A DNA stretch of 22,346 nucleotides from SIG480 sp045636865 (lineage in GTDB: Bacteria > Bacillota > Clostridia > Oscillospirales > JAAYXM01): NCBI GenBank assembly GCA_045636865.1, contig JAZTYJ010000002.1, positions 1 through 22,346 of the forward strand, in the 5' to 3' direction. The translations under genes were made by a program, and so were the position numbers. The notes under the pieces are model-generated. The model ran no database searches. It was not told the origin of the DNA and was given only the letters and a program-made list of their open reading frames with translations. This document shows, piece by piece, positions 1 through 7,588 of the stretch. The first letter of the stretch is position 1. Each line of letters opens with the position of its first letter.

Positions 1-120
1 ATACCGATATCGTAAACAAAATGGTCTGCAGAAAAAAGTAAAATAAAAAAGCCGGCTCTTACGGCGGGGGTTGATAGGGAGAAAATGGTTTTGAATTGCC
101 ATTTTCCGCTTATAGTGCAC

Positions 121-158
121 AAAAAATGCAGATATACGTCAGTATGTCTGCATTTTTT
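121..158. terminator. Bidirectional-looking hairpin terminator
   Basis: An inverted repeat has 16-base arms (121-136 and 143-158, one G-T pair) around a 6-base loop. The outer arms are A6 and T6, so it could end transcripts in either direction. The gene it serves may lie beyond the left edge, or it may back up the terminator at 237-273. Confidence 0.6.
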
Positions 159-236
159 AATTTCTCTAAGACGAAAAATATCTAATCCAAAACTGCTTTG
201 CACCCTGAAATCATAAGCTTGAGTACAGAACAAGGC

Positions 237-273
237 AAAAAAGCTCCCAACCCTGACGGGTTAGGAGTTTTTT
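237..273 (-). terminator. Terminator downstream of the lipoprotein gene
   Basis: On the minus strand a GC-rich stem (CTCC/GGAG and AACCC/GGGTT, with one mismatch and one bulge) is flanked by A and T runs and ends in TTTTTT. It lies about 90 bases past the stop of the lipoprotein gene at 365, so it is the likely end of the SLH-lipoprotein transcript. Confidence 0.65.
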
Positions 274-364
274 AACGAAGTTATGTGCCAAAATCGTGGT
301 TTTAGGGCATCTTATCCCTACGAAGCACCGCCGTATGTGTCGGCTTTGTTTTATGATATGTATT

Positions 365-844
365 TTAGTATTCGATTTCTGCGCCGACTTCTGCAGCCAA
401 AGATTCAAGAGCTGTGTTGTATTCATCAAGCAATGCAACACCATTTGTGAGGGCGTCATTACCTGCATTGATTGTTGCTTCATCCTGAGTGTCGCAACCT
501 ACAGCAAGAGTCTCAAAACCTTCTTTGTATGCTTCCATTACCTTAACATACTTTGCCTTGATTTCTGTTACCTCTTCTGTTGCAGGAGTGATAGCTTCAA
601 GCTTTGAGAGAGAATCGTTTACAAGCGGAAGAAGAACATCTTCAATGCTCTTTTTGATTGCAGCATCGTCAGCGAGGTTTTCCCATGTGGCAACTTCAGC
701 CTTAATAGCTTCGTAGTTTTCGTTGACGTCTGCCATTTCAACGTTTAAGAAGTTTGAAAAATCGTCATAAACCGCATTTGAACAACCTGTGAGAAGTGTG
801 AGTGCCATAACTGCCAAGAGTGTGAGTGAAATAATCTTTTTCAT
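365..844 (-). CDS. Small helical lipoprotein, function unknown
   Basis: This is a predicted 159-residue lipoprotein. It starts with a basic and hydrophobic signal peptide and a lipobox ending LLTGC, so Cys21 should be lipidated and the protein held on the outer face of the membrane. The mature part is acidic and looks almost entirely alpha-helical, with many Glu, Ala and Leu and no catalytic motif that I recognise. The ATG at 842-844 is chosen because GGAGGT lies 8 bases upstream; an in-frame TTG further up overlaps that ribosome binding site and is not a credible start. It follows the SLH-protein gene by 40 bases with no terminator between, so the two are probably cotranscribed. I do not recognise the family. 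It could be a partner of the surface protein or a general envelope lipoprotein. Confidence 0.8.
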   Translation of the reverse strand: MKKIISLTLLAVMALTLLTGCSNAVYDDFSNFLNVEMADVNENYEAIKAEVATWENLADDAAIKKSIEDVLLPLVNDSLSKLEAITPATEEVTEIKAKYVKVMEAYKEGFETLAVGCDTQDEATINAGNDALTNGVALLDEYNTALESLAAEVGAEIEY

Positions 845-884
845 TTTAAGTACCTCCAAAAGTTTAATATGTTAAAATTATTCT

Positions 885-2279
885 TTAGTGTTCAAGTCCT
901 CGTTTTGATATCTCTGCCCACAAATCAAGCTCGCGGGAATAGATGCCGTCGCTCATATAGATATCACGGGCACGGAAATCCGCCATTACTTTCTGTATGT
1001 TTTTGTATTCAGCCAGAAGTCTTTCATCGCTCATTTTGTAAGCCGGAGTCAGAGAGCCGTACCAATCCGGATGCTTTCTGTAATCTTCGGGAGGATTCGG
1101 ATCAAGTGTCATGCTTGTTACTGTCTGTGTAGCTGCTTTTATAAGGTCCGTGATAAGTTTTGAGTTATCAAGCGGAGTAACAAAATAACGATGCAGGAAA
1201 GTTACTATCTGAGCACGTGTGCACGTAGCATTCGGAGAGAATGCCGTTCCGCCGGTGCCGTTTGTAATGCCTTTTCTTACTGCCCAGGAAACAGCCTTGT
1301 CAAGTGTGCTTGATGCCGTTACATCAGAGAAGGGAACTCTCTCAACCGAGGGAGAACCTGCATAACGCCAAAAATATTCAACCGTGGATGCGCGTGTGCA
1401 GAGTGAGTTCGGAGCAAATGTGGATCCGCCCGGATTATAGATTCCTTTTTCCTTTGCCCAAAGAGCAACCTTGTAGAAATAATCGCTTGACTTTACGTCT
1501 GTGTATGGGTTGCTTATTGACGGCTCCGGTGAACCTGCCGCACGCCAGAGGAATGTAAGAATCTGCGCGCGAGTGCAAGTGCTGTTCGGCGAAAATGCCG
1601 TGTTGCTTGTTCCATTTGTAATGCCTTTATCAACAGCCCAGTTTACGGGTGTGAAGAAATAATCAGAGCTCTTTATGTCCTTGAACTCGGGGGTTGCTGA
1701 TGAAGATGTGTTTTTCTTCAAAGCAGTGAAGGAACCATAGCTGTTGCGGTCCGTAGCAGGAGCAAACTGAACCGAACCGTTCTTTACCCGGAGCACCATA
1801 AAGAGGTTGTCGGGGTAATAATATCCGCCATAGTAAGTCCAGAGATACAAGTAGTATGTTCTGTCTATGTTGATCGGAACATCTCCTTCATCAAAATAGA
1901 CCGTAAGCGAATTCTTTTTATTGGTTACTATCTGTTGTTCGTCGGCATAATAGAGCATACCGAATGTCGAGCTGTTTGACAAAACATCGCTCCATGACTT
2001 GAAGGACCGTCCGTAGTAGCCGAGGTCGGTAAAGTCACCGTAATACCTGTCTGTTCCCGATTCACCCGCAGAACGAAGTTTCTTTGTCATAACCGTTATG
2101 CGGCTTTTTGCGGAAGCTGTGTCCCAACCGAAATCGATTGTGAGACTCTTTATGTCGCCGCTTGAGTAGTAGCCGGCAGACGAAACCGAAATATTGGTTG
2201 CCGCTGCAAGAGCTGTCGCAGGGAAAAGTGCTATCGCCATGCAGACACAAAGAATCAGACTGAAAATTCTTTTTTTCAT
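885..2279 (-). CDS. S-layer-homology (SLH) domain surface protein
   Basis: This is a 464-residue exported protein. Residues 1-25 form a signal peptide with a likely cleavage after Ala-Leu-Ala. Residues about 26-190 are a Tyr- and Ser-rich domain that I do not recognise. Three SLH repeats follow at about 198-252, 258-312 and 316-370. Each has the F/Y-x-D-V/I opening, a W-A-x-x-K-G-I core and a C-T-R-A motif (TRAQ, TRAS, TRAQ, where TRAE is common in the family). In known systems three such repeats bind secondary cell-wall polymer, so the protein is probably wall-anchored. A charged tail of about 95 residues follows, so the anchor is internal rather than terminal. The ATG at 2277-2279 has AAGGAGG 8 bases upstream. 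The lipoprotein gene follows in the same direction. Domain assignment is firm; the role of the N-terminal domain is unknown. Confidence 0.9.
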   Translation of the reverse strand: MKKRIFSLILCVCMAIALFPATALAAATNISVSSAGYYSSGDIKSLTIDFGWDTASAKSRITVMTKKLRSAGESGTDRYYGDFTDLGYYGRSFKSWSDVLSNSSTFGMLYYADEQQIVTNKKNSLTVYFDEGDVPINIDRTYYLYLWTYYGGYYYPDNLFMVLRVKNGSVQFAPATDRNSYGSFTALKKNTSSSATPEFKDIKSSDYFFTPVNWAVDKGITNGTSNTAFSPNSTCTRAQILTFLWRAAGSPEPSISNPYTDVKSSDYFYKVALWAKEKGIYNPGGSTFAPNSLCTRASTVEYFWRYAGSPSVERVPFSDVTASSTLDKAVSWAVRKGITNGTGGTAFSPNATCTRAQIVTFLHRYFVTPLDNSKLITDLIKAATQTVTSMTLDPNPPEDYRKHPDWYGSLTPAYKMSDERLLAEYKNIQKVMADFRARDIYMSDGIYSRELDLWAEISKRGLEH

Positions 2280-2413
2280 TTTATTCCTCCTTATACAAAG
2301 TGAAATGACACACATAGCACACAGAGTGAAAAATTACAAAACTCAATACCCCCTTTTTGAATTTTCGCGTAAACTCTGCGTGTTGCCGCGTGATATTCAT
2401 TTGTGATATATTG

Positions 2414-2444
2414 ATTATACATCGTACACCGATGGACGATGCAA
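2414..2444 (-). promoter_or_regulatory. Putative promoter with internal inverted repeat, SLH gene
   Basis: Read on the minus strand, TTGCAT (2439-2444) and a perfect TATAAT (2414-2419) are 19 bases apart, longer than ideal. The spacer region carries an inverted repeat, CATCGT and ACGATG (2420-2425 and 2436-2441), overlapping the -35 box, which could be an operator. The resulting leader would be about 130 bases. Confidence 0.45.
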
Positions 2445-2459
2445 CACTTTTATTTAAAA

Positions 2460-2591
2460 ATGACAGGTTTTTTATTACATATTAAACTTGAAAGATGTTT
2501 ACGGATAAGAAAATTTCTTTTCGATGGTGAAGGAATTGAAATCTTTAAGGAACATCAGCAGGTTTATGATTCAGGTAATAGCAATAATTAA
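2460..2591 (+). CDS. Doubtful 43-residue open frame
   Basis: An ATG-started frame of 43 codons ends just before the hairpin at 2600. It has reasonable amino-acid composition but no ribosome binding site, and I recognise no family. It could be a gene remnant, a small peptide or chance. It is listed because the stretch 2280-2680 has no other candidate gene. Confidence 0.12.
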   Translation: MTGFLLHIKLERCLRIRKFLFDGEGIEIFKEHQQVYDSGNSNN

Positions 2592-2599
2592 AGAATAGA

Positions 2600-2632
2600 A
2601 AGAAGCGGTTTCGATTTCCGAAACCGCTTCTT
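2600..2632. terminator. Strong hairpin terminator after the ATP-grasp gene
   Basis: A perfect 14-base inverted repeat (2600-2613 and 2619-2632) encloses a 5-base loop. On the minus strand it is followed by a T-rich stretch, and it lies about 50 bases beyond the stop of the ATP-grasp gene, which it most likely terminates. Confidence 0.75.
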
Positions 2633-2680
2633 GTTTGAATATAGATATGGAATCAAACATCTGACCGCCACACTATCGGG

Positions 2681-3709
2681 TCAGTTTTTGATGGGTTTCA
2701 ATGAGTTGTAGGGGATGACGGCTTCGTAAGCGGGGAGCATACCTATCTTATCGGGAGTTTGTGCCTTGAGCTGATACAACACCTGACCGGGGAAGTGATT
2801 TCCCTCTACAAGTATCGGTCCGCCGGGCGTACAGGCGATGTCCCAACCTACATATTTCACGGTTTCAACGCGCATGGCGGCAAGTTTTGCAAGCTCGATG
2901 CATTTTTGCCAATCGGGCAGAGCAAAGCAGTCAAAGGGTATGTCGGTATCGGGGTGTCTGGCAAACACATTTCCCACCTTGTCCACTGCCACATTATGTA
3001 TAACTCCCGTTTCAATGTCGATGGGCACGGTCATACCGCCTGCGACAAAATTATCCACCACGCTACCTGCGCGTCCGCAGCGCAGACCTGCAAAAACCAC
3101 GTGGGGAATATTGCCGGACACGATAGTCACAATACGCACGGTGTTAATTGCAGACGGATTTATCCGTGACACGTCCGGGTGCTGGATTATAACCTCTTCA
3201 AGAAGAGACTGACCGTTCTTTTTCAAATCGCTGAACAAGCAATGGCTGTCATGCTCTGAAGAGTTGATTTTTTCGATGTCCTTGCCGCATATACCGTCAA
3301 CGGGCTTTGCCATAAATGTCGGATGCTTTGCGATAAATGCGAGAAAATCGTCGAAGGACGCACAGGACAAGTCAAGAAAATCCCTGCGCGTTTCCTCGCG
3401 GAAAGTGTTTAAAAACTTTATTTTGTTTTCAAAGAAATCCCAATCGGATTTTTTGTTGAGTGCGGCGACATAGCGGTTGTTTTTACCTGCCGTAAGTACG
3501 GTTGCACGTTGCTTTGCATTCATATCGTACATCCCGTATATCACATATTCGATGTATCCCGCCTGATAGCGCAGGCCGCACACTATCATATCAAAAAATA
3601 TAAATATTCTGGATTTACCGCAACGGCGGTGTGCCTCGTCAATCCGCTCACCCATACCTTTTAAATTTAACTTAAGAGTACGGCGGATGAGATATAAAAT
3701 TTTAGACAT
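2681..3709 (-). CDS. ATP-grasp enzyme of the sugar-transfer-associated type
   Basis: This is a 342-residue soluble protein resembling the family called sugar-transfer-associated ATP-grasp, often found near polysaccharide or cell-surface glycan genes. The N-terminal part has the pattern G-L-R-Y-x-x-G-Y followed by the N-x-K-Q-R-x-T segment near residue 65, typical of the family as I recall it. The ATP-grasp core shows a lysine strand KPVDGICG (about 135-142), a hinge EEVIIQHP (about 171-178), and VEGNHFPG (about 301-308), where the Glu-x-Asn should hold magnesium. ATP-grasp enzymes join a carboxylate to an amine or similar nucleophile; the substrate here is unknown. The ATG at 3707-3709 has GGAGGG close upstream. 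An in-frame ATG at 3784 lies inside the -35 box and is rejected. The gene stands alone with its own promoter and terminator. Confidence 0.82.
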   Translation of the reverse strand: MSKILYLIRRTLKLNLKGMGERIDEAHRRCGKSRIFIFFDMIVCGLRYQAGYIEYVIYGMYDMNAKQRATVLTAGKNNRYVAALNKKSDWDFFENKIKFLNTFREETRRDFLDLSCASFDDFLAFIAKHPTFMAKPVDGICGKDIEKINSSEHDSHCLFSDLKKNGQSLLEEVIIQHPDVSRINPSAINTVRIVTIVSGNIPHVVFAGLRCGRAGSVVDNFVAGGMTVPIDIETGVIHNVAVDKVGNVFARHPDTDIPFDCFALPDWQKCIELAKLAAMRVETVKYVGWDIACTPGGPILVEGNHFPGQVLYQLKAQTPDKIGMLPAYEAVIPYNSLKPIKN

Positions 3710-3755
3710 ATTTACCCTCCGTTTAACAGACAAAAATCTACACATTACGACAATA

Positions 3756-3784
3756 ATTTTATCCTCATCAGGGGTAAATGTCAA
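3756..3784 (-). promoter_or_regulatory. Sigma-A promoter of the ATP-grasp gene
   Basis: On the minus strand a perfect TTGACA (3779-3784) and TAAAAT (3756-3761) are separated by exactly 17 bases. Transcription should begin near 3749, giving a leader of about 40 bases. This fixes the translation start at 3709. Confidence 0.8.
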
Positions 3785-3789
3785 GGTGT

Positions 3790-3824
3790 TTGTTCCGGTT
3801 TTGAATAGTGATTAATTGTTCCGG
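3790..3824 (-). repeat. Direct repeat upstream of the ATP-grasp promoter
   Basis: The nonamer CCGGAACAA occurs twice on the minus strand (3816-3824 and 3790-3798), starting 26 bases apart. The nearer copy ends 5 bases before the -35 box. Placement and spacing suit an activator bound on one face of the helix, but no regulator is identified. Confidence 0.45.
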
Positions 3825-3855
3825 AAAAATCTGCTTTCTGATGCTCGTACCCTCT

Positions 3856-3872
3856 TAGGGTTCAAGTCCCTG
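3856..3872 (+). other. Isolated tRNA T-arm-like sequence
   Basis: The stretch reads as a 5-base-pair T stem around the loop TTCAAGT, as in the 3' part of a tRNA. No matching acceptor 5' strand, anticodon arm or CCA end is present, so this is not a functional tRNA. It may be a remnant or chance. Confidence 0.3.
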
Positions 3873-3887
3873 CCAAACTAAAAAACA

Positions 3888-3917
3888 AAAACAGAAACAC
3901 AGGAGTGTTTCTGTTTT
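3888..3917 (-). terminator. Terminator of tRNA-Thr
   Basis: A perfect 13-base inverted repeat (3888-3900 and 3905-3917) with a 4-base loop begins 3 bases after the tRNA 3' end. On the minus strand it is followed by a T-rich run interrupted by one G, as expected of an intrinsic terminator. Confidence 0.8.
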
Positions 3918-3920
3918 GCT

Positions 3921-3995
3921 TGGAGCTGGAGATGGGACTTGAACCCACGGCCTATTGATTACGAATCAATTGCGCTACCACTGCGCCACTCCAGC
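3921..3995 (-). tRNA. tRNA-Thr (anticodon CGU)
   Basis: The minus strand folds into a complete 75-base tRNA including an encoded CCA. The acceptor stem is GCTGGAG with CTCCAGC, the D arm is GCGC around AGTGGTA, the anticodon stem is ATTGA/TCAAT, and the anticodon loop TTCGTAA places CGT at positions 34-36. The T arm has the loop TTCAAGT. CGU reads the threonine codon ACG, and a U discriminator base fits bacterial tRNA-Thr. It has its own promoter and terminator and stands alone rather than in a tRNA cluster. Confidence 0.96.
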
Positions 3996-4005
3996 GTACC
4001 TTAAT

Positions 4006-4034
4006 ATTATAATATAAAAATATATTTCCGTCAA
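4006..4034 (-). promoter_or_regulatory. Promoter of tRNA-Thr
   Basis: On the minus strand TTGACG (4029-4034) and a perfect TATAAT (4006-4011) have a 17-base spacer. The -10 box ends 10 bases before the tRNA 5' end, so the 5' leader would be only a few bases. Confidence 0.85.
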
Positions 4035-4135
4035 CGAAAAAATTACACTTTTAAGAGAAAAAACTCAAAATAAAAATAATGTCTTCCGTGATGATATAAC
4101 TTTAATAAATAACAATGATTTTGTCGCTTTTTATC

Positions 4136-4164
4136 TTGCGGAAGATGAGAAAATATGCTATGAT
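4136..4164 (+). promoter_or_regulatory. Putative extended -10 promoter of the prs operon
   Basis: TTGCGG (4136-4141) and TATGAT (4159-4164) are 17 bases apart, and a TGC just before the -10 makes it an extended -10 element, which could compensate for the weak -35. The leader to the prs start would be about 40 bases. Confidence 0.6.
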
Positions 4165-4213
4165 ATAAGAGCGAAATATTATTTTCACAATACAGATAAA
4201 GGGGTTAAAGTAT

Positions 4214-5404
4214 ATGGTAAGCACATTCAGATCAGCACCGGATGACAGAATTCCTTTTGCTCCGATAGGTATCATCTCTCTCGAGAGCAGCAGAGAACTC
4301 GGAAACTTAGTCGATGCTCATCTCGTTCAGCAGAGACGCTATAATGTCGAAAACGGCAACGTTCCGCTTCATTTTCCGGCATATCTCCGAGATTCATACC
4401 TCATCGACCACGCAACACCGCGTTTTGCGTCGGGCGAAGGAAAGGCAATCTTAAAGGAAACTGTCCGCGGTTACGATATCTATATTCTCGCTGACATAAG
4501 CAACTACAGCTGTACATATAAAATGTATAATATGGAATGCCGCATGAGTCCGGACGATATCTTCCAGGACATTAAGCGCGTTATTGCGGCTATCGGAGGT
4601 AAGGCAAGACGTATCAACGTTATCATGCCGCTTCTCTATGAGAGCCGTCAGCACCGCAAGGCAGCCCGTGAATCTCTCGACTGTGCACTTGCTCTTCAGG
4701 AGCTCGAGCAGCTCGGCGTCGACAATATCATCACCTTCGATGCTCACGACCCGCGCGTTCAGAATGCAATTCCGCTTATCGGATTTGAAAACATAACCCC
4801 CACTTATCAGATTATAAAAGCTCTTTTAAAAAACGTTCCCGACATCAAGATTGACAAAGACAACCTCATCGTTGTCAGCCCGGATGAAGGCGGTATGAGC
4901 AGAAGCCTTTACTTTGCAAGTATGCTCGGCGTAAACGTAGGTATGTTCTACAAGCGCCGCGACTATACACGCATCATAAACGGCCGCAACCCGATTATCA
5001 GCCACGAATTCCTTGGTGAATCAGTTGAGGGCAAGGATATTCTCCTTATTGACGATATGATTTCATCAGGCGAGTCGGTAATCGAAATCGCATACGAGCT
5101 CAAGGCAAAGAAAGCCAAGAGAATCTTCGTCGGAGTTACATTCGGCCTCTTTACAGAGGGCGCTGCAAACTTCAACAAGGCGTATGAAGACGGCGCAATC
5201 GACAAGGTCTTCTCAACAAACTTAAACTACCGCACAAGCGAAATCCTTGAGGCTCCGTGGTATGTAAATGCTGACATGTCAAAGTTCCTCTCACTCATTA
5301 TGGATACGATGAACCACGACATCTCAATCACATCACTCTTAAGTCCGATTGACAAAATCAACCGCTTGCTTGAAAAGCACAAGGCAGAAGTTGAAAACAA
5401 GTAA
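4214..5404 (+). CDS. prs: Ribose-phosphate pyrophosphokinase (long clostridial form)
   Basis: This cytoplasmic enzyme makes phosphoribosyl pyrophosphate from ribose 5-phosphate and ATP, the precursor for nucleotides, histidine and tryptophan. At 396 residues it is longer than the classic form of about 315. Visible landmarks are MPLLYESRQHRK, FDAHDPRVQNAIP (the counterpart of the D-x-H-A-x-Q-I-Q metal and ATP region), SPDEGGMSRS, the flexible-loop KRRDYTR, and the PRPP-binding loop LIDDMISSGES, where the usual D-T-A-G-T is replaced by S-S-G-E-S. This pattern matches, from memory, a long Prs type common in Clostridia. AAAGGGG lies upstream of the ATG. The gene opens an operon with KDG kinase and an Ldh-type oxidoreductase: 36 bases to the next gene and no terminator. 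The exact activity of this subtype is inferred from the family. Confidence 0.88.
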   Translation: MVSTFRSAPDDRIPFAPIGIISLESSRELGNLVDAHLVQQRRYNVENGNVPLHFPAYLRDSYLIDHATPRFASGEGKAILKETVRGYDIYILADISNYSCTYKMYNMECRMSPDDIFQDIKRVIAAIGGKARRINVIMPLLYESRQHRKAARESLDCALALQELEQLGVDNIITFDAHDPRVQNAIPLIGFENITPTYQIIKALLKNVPDIKIDKDNLIVVSPDEGGMSRSLYFASMLGVNVGMFYKRRDYTRIINGRNPIISHEFLGESVEGKDILLIDDMISSGESVIEIAYELKAKKAKRIFVGVTFGLFTEGAANFNKAYEDGAIDKVFSTNLNYRTSEILEAPWYVNADMSKFLSLIMDTMNHDISITSLLSPIDKINRLLEKHKAEVENK

Positions 5405-5440
5405 TTTTAAATAATATAAATAATAAAGGAGCGAATCATC

Positions 5441-6469
5441 ATGGCAAAAGTAGTAACATTCGGAGAAATTATGCTCAGACTCAAATCACCCGGTCTTGAG
5501 AGATTTTTCCAGTCTCCGTCATTCGAAGCAACATTCGGCGGCGGCGAAGCAAACGTAGCAGTTTCACTCGCAAATTACGGTATGGACGCATCATTCGTAA
5601 CAGCTCTTCCGGCAAACGCAATCGGTGACGCTTGTGTTGCAGACGTCCGTTCATTCGGCGTTGACACAAAGGACATCATCCGCACAAATGGAAGAATGGG
5701 TATCTACTACCTCGAAACAGGTGCTAACCAGCGCGCATCAAAGGTTGTTTACGACCGCGAATTTTCAGCTATCGCTCTCGCAAAGCCGGGCGACTTTGAC
5801 TGGGAAAAGATTTTTGACGGCGCAACATGGTTCCACATCACAGGTATCACACCGGCTATCTCCGCATCAGCTGCAGAGCTCGCTCTTGAGTCTGTAAAGG
5901 CTGCAAAGAAGCTTGGCGTTACAGTTTCATGCGACTTCAACTTCCGCAAGAACCTCTGGAAGTACGGCAAGACTGCTCCGGAAGTTATGTGCGAACTCGT
6001 TAAGTATGTTGATGTCGGTATCGCAAACGAAGAAGACTGCCAGAAGTCTCTCGGCATCACTGTTGATGTCAAGGTTGAAGACGGCGTTCTTGATACAGCT
6101 AAGTACGAAGCTTTGGCTCGCAAGGTTCTCGAGCAGTATCCGGATATGAAGACTCTCGCTATCACTCTCCGTGAGAGCAAGAGCGCAGATACAAACGGCT
6201 GGTCTGCTTGCCTCTGCGACAGAGATAACTTCTACCTCAGCAAGAAGTACATGATCACCGATATCGTTGACCGTGTCGGCGGCGGCGACTCTTTCTCAGG
6301 CGGACTTATCTACGGCCTCAATAACTACGAAAACAAAGAAGATGCTCTCAACTTTGCAGTTGCAGCATCATGCCTCAAGCACTCTATCTGCGGCGACTAC
6401 AACCGCGCAACTCTCTCTGAAGTCAAGGCTCTTATGGGCGGCGACGGTTCCGGTCGTGTTCAGAGATAA
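5441..6469 (+). CDS. kdgK: 2-keto-3-deoxygluconate kinase (PfkB family)
   Basis: This enzyme likely phosphorylates 2-keto-3-deoxygluconate to KDPG with ATP, the last activation step before aldol cleavage in hexuronate/pectin and Entner-Doudoroff-type routes. The 342-residue protein has the N-terminal GEIMLRLKSPG start typical of KDG kinases, the PfkB glycine-rich segment GGGEANVAVSLANYG (33-47), a substrate-region tyrosine and arginine (Y103, R106), FNFRKNLW (167-174), and the C-terminal signature DRVGGGDSFSGG with catalytic Asp283. GGAG precedes the ATG at a good distance. It sits between prs and the Ldh-type gene, 27 bases from the latter, so all three are probably one message. No KDPG aldolase is in view. 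Other PfkB sugar kinases are possible, but the N-terminal pattern favours KDG. Confidence 0.85.
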   Translation: MAKVVTFGEIMLRLKSPGLERFFQSPSFEATFGGGEANVAVSLANYGMDASFVTALPANAIGDACVADVRSFGVDTKDIIRTNGRMGIYYLETGANQRASKVVYDREFSAIALAKPGDFDWEKIFDGATWFHITGITPAISASAAELALESVKAAKKLGVTVSCDFNFRKNLWKYGKTAPEVMCELVKYVDVGIANEEDCQKSLGITVDVKVEDGVLDTAKYEALARKVLEQYPDMKTLAITLRESKSADTNGWSACLCDRDNFYLSKKYMITDIVDRVGGGDSFSGGLIYGLNNYENKEDALNFAVAASCLKHSICGDYNRATLSEVKALMGGDGSGRVQR

Positions 6470-6496
6470 TTTCCCGATAAGAAGGAGCTAATAAAA

Positions 6497-7582
6497 ATGG
6501 CATATATAAATTTGAATGTAGACAGCCTTCGCAAGTACTGTGAAGACATCTTCTGCAAGAGAGGTTACTCTGCAGAGGACAGCAAGGCTATAACAGACGT
6601 TCTTCTCACAGCAGACCTTTACGGTATCGAATCACACGGTGTTCAGCGCCTCATCAGATACCACCTTGCTATTGAAGAAGGTTCAATAGTCCCCGATGTA
6701 GAACCTGTAATCCTCCACGAAACTCCGGTTTCTGCAGTTATCGATGCTCCGAAGTCTATGGGTCAGGTCGTTGCTAAAAAGGCAATGGAAATGGCTATGG
6801 AAAAGGCAAAGAAGTGCGGATTCGGTGCGGTTTGCGTAAGAGGTTCAAACCACTACGGTATTGCAGGTTACTATACACAGATGGCTGCAGATAACGATCT
6901 TATCGGTATCAGCATGACAAACACAGAAGCTATCGCTATCCCGACATACGGCAAAAAGGCAATGCTCGGCACAAGCCCCATCGCTGTTGCTATGCCGGCT
7001 GATCCGGTTGACTTCTGGTTTGACGCCGCAACAACAGTTATCACACGTGGAAAGCTTGAAGTTTACCGCAAGAAGGAACTTCCGCTTCCGCAGGGTTGGG
7101 TAGCAGATGAAAACGGTGCCGACTGCGATGATGCAAACCGCGTTCTCAAGAACATCATCGGCAAGCTCGGCGGCGGCATATTCCCGCTCGGTGGCTTCTC
7201 TGAAGAAACAGGATCACACAAGGGCTATGGCTTTGGTATCATCGTTGAGCTCTTCACATCAATTATGACAGGCGGAACAACTTCTCCGCACGTTAAGAAT
7301 AGCGGTAACGCTGACACATCCTTCTGCCTCATGGCTATCGACTACGGTATCTTCGGCGATAAGAAGGAAATCAAGGCTCGTATGTCAAATCTCCTCCAGG
7401 AGCTTCGTGAAAGTCCGAAGGCAGACGGACACGACAGAATCTACACACACGGCGAAAAAGAAGTTGAATCACGCGAGCAGAAGCTTCGCGACGGGGTTCC
7501 GGTCAACGAAAAGACTCTTCAGGAGCTTCGTGATATCGGCGCATCACAGGGTCTCAATTTCGACGACTACTTCACATTATAA
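6497..7582 (+). CDS. Ldh-family NAD(P)H oxidoreductase (malate/lactate/diketogulonate type)
   Basis: This 361-residue protein belongs to the family of malate/L-lactate, L-sulfolactate, ureidoglycolate and 2,3-diketo-L-gulonate dehydrogenases, which has its own fold rather than a Rossmann fold. Landmarks are ESHGVQRL with His47, the active-site GSNHYG with His119, the cofactor-region LGTSPIAVAMPA (157-168), and GSHKGYGFGIIVE. AAGGAG precedes the ATG. The family interconverts 2-keto acids and 2-hydroxy acids. Operon linkage to KDG kinase suggests a sugar-acid substrate, for example a diketogulonate- or keto-hexonate-type reduction, but this is inference and the substrate cannot be read from the sequence. 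A terminator-like hairpin follows immediately. Confidence 0.82.
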   Translation: MAYINLNVDSLRKYCEDIFCKRGYSAEDSKAITDVLLTADLYGIESHGVQRLIRYHLAIEEGSIVPDVEPVILHETPVSAVIDAPKSMGQVVAKKAMEMAMEKAKKCGFGAVCVRGSNHYGIAGYYTQMAADNDLIGISMTNTEAIAIPTYGKKAMLGTSPIAVAMPADPVDFWFDAATTVITRGKLEVYRKKELPLPQGWVADENGADCDDANRVLKNIIGKLGGGIFPLGGFSEETGSHKGYGFGIIVELFTSIMTGGTTSPHVKNSGNADTSFCLMAIDYGIFGDKKEIKARMSNLLQELRESPKADGHDRIYTHGEKEVESREQKLRDGVPVNEKTLQELRDIGASQGLNFDDYFTL

Positions 7583-7588
7583 AACGAG

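Larger units (their letters stand above)
1..364. other. Left-edge region without a convincing gene
   Basis: No reading frame here has both a good start and coding character. The stretch holds a hairpin at 81-106 (arms GAAAATGG and CCATTTTC, 10-base loop) and two terminator-like hairpins listed separately. A short open stretch runs off the left edge on the plus strand to a stop at 39-41. It could be the tail of a gene, but two frames are open there and nothing distinguishes them. Confidence 0.5.

Noticed and set aside
1..46. Tail of a plus-strand gene entering from the left edge
   Set aside because: Two frames are open to stops at 39-41 and 44-46, and neither is long enough to judge.
211..483. 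Minus-strand open frame overlapping the lipoprotein gene
   Set aside because: It overlaps the better supported lipoprotein frame and the 237-273 terminator, and has no family resemblance.
3710..3784. N-terminal extension of the ATP-grasp protein
   Set aside because: The upstream ATG lies within the -35 box, and the extension spans the promoter; GGAGGG marks the start at 3709.
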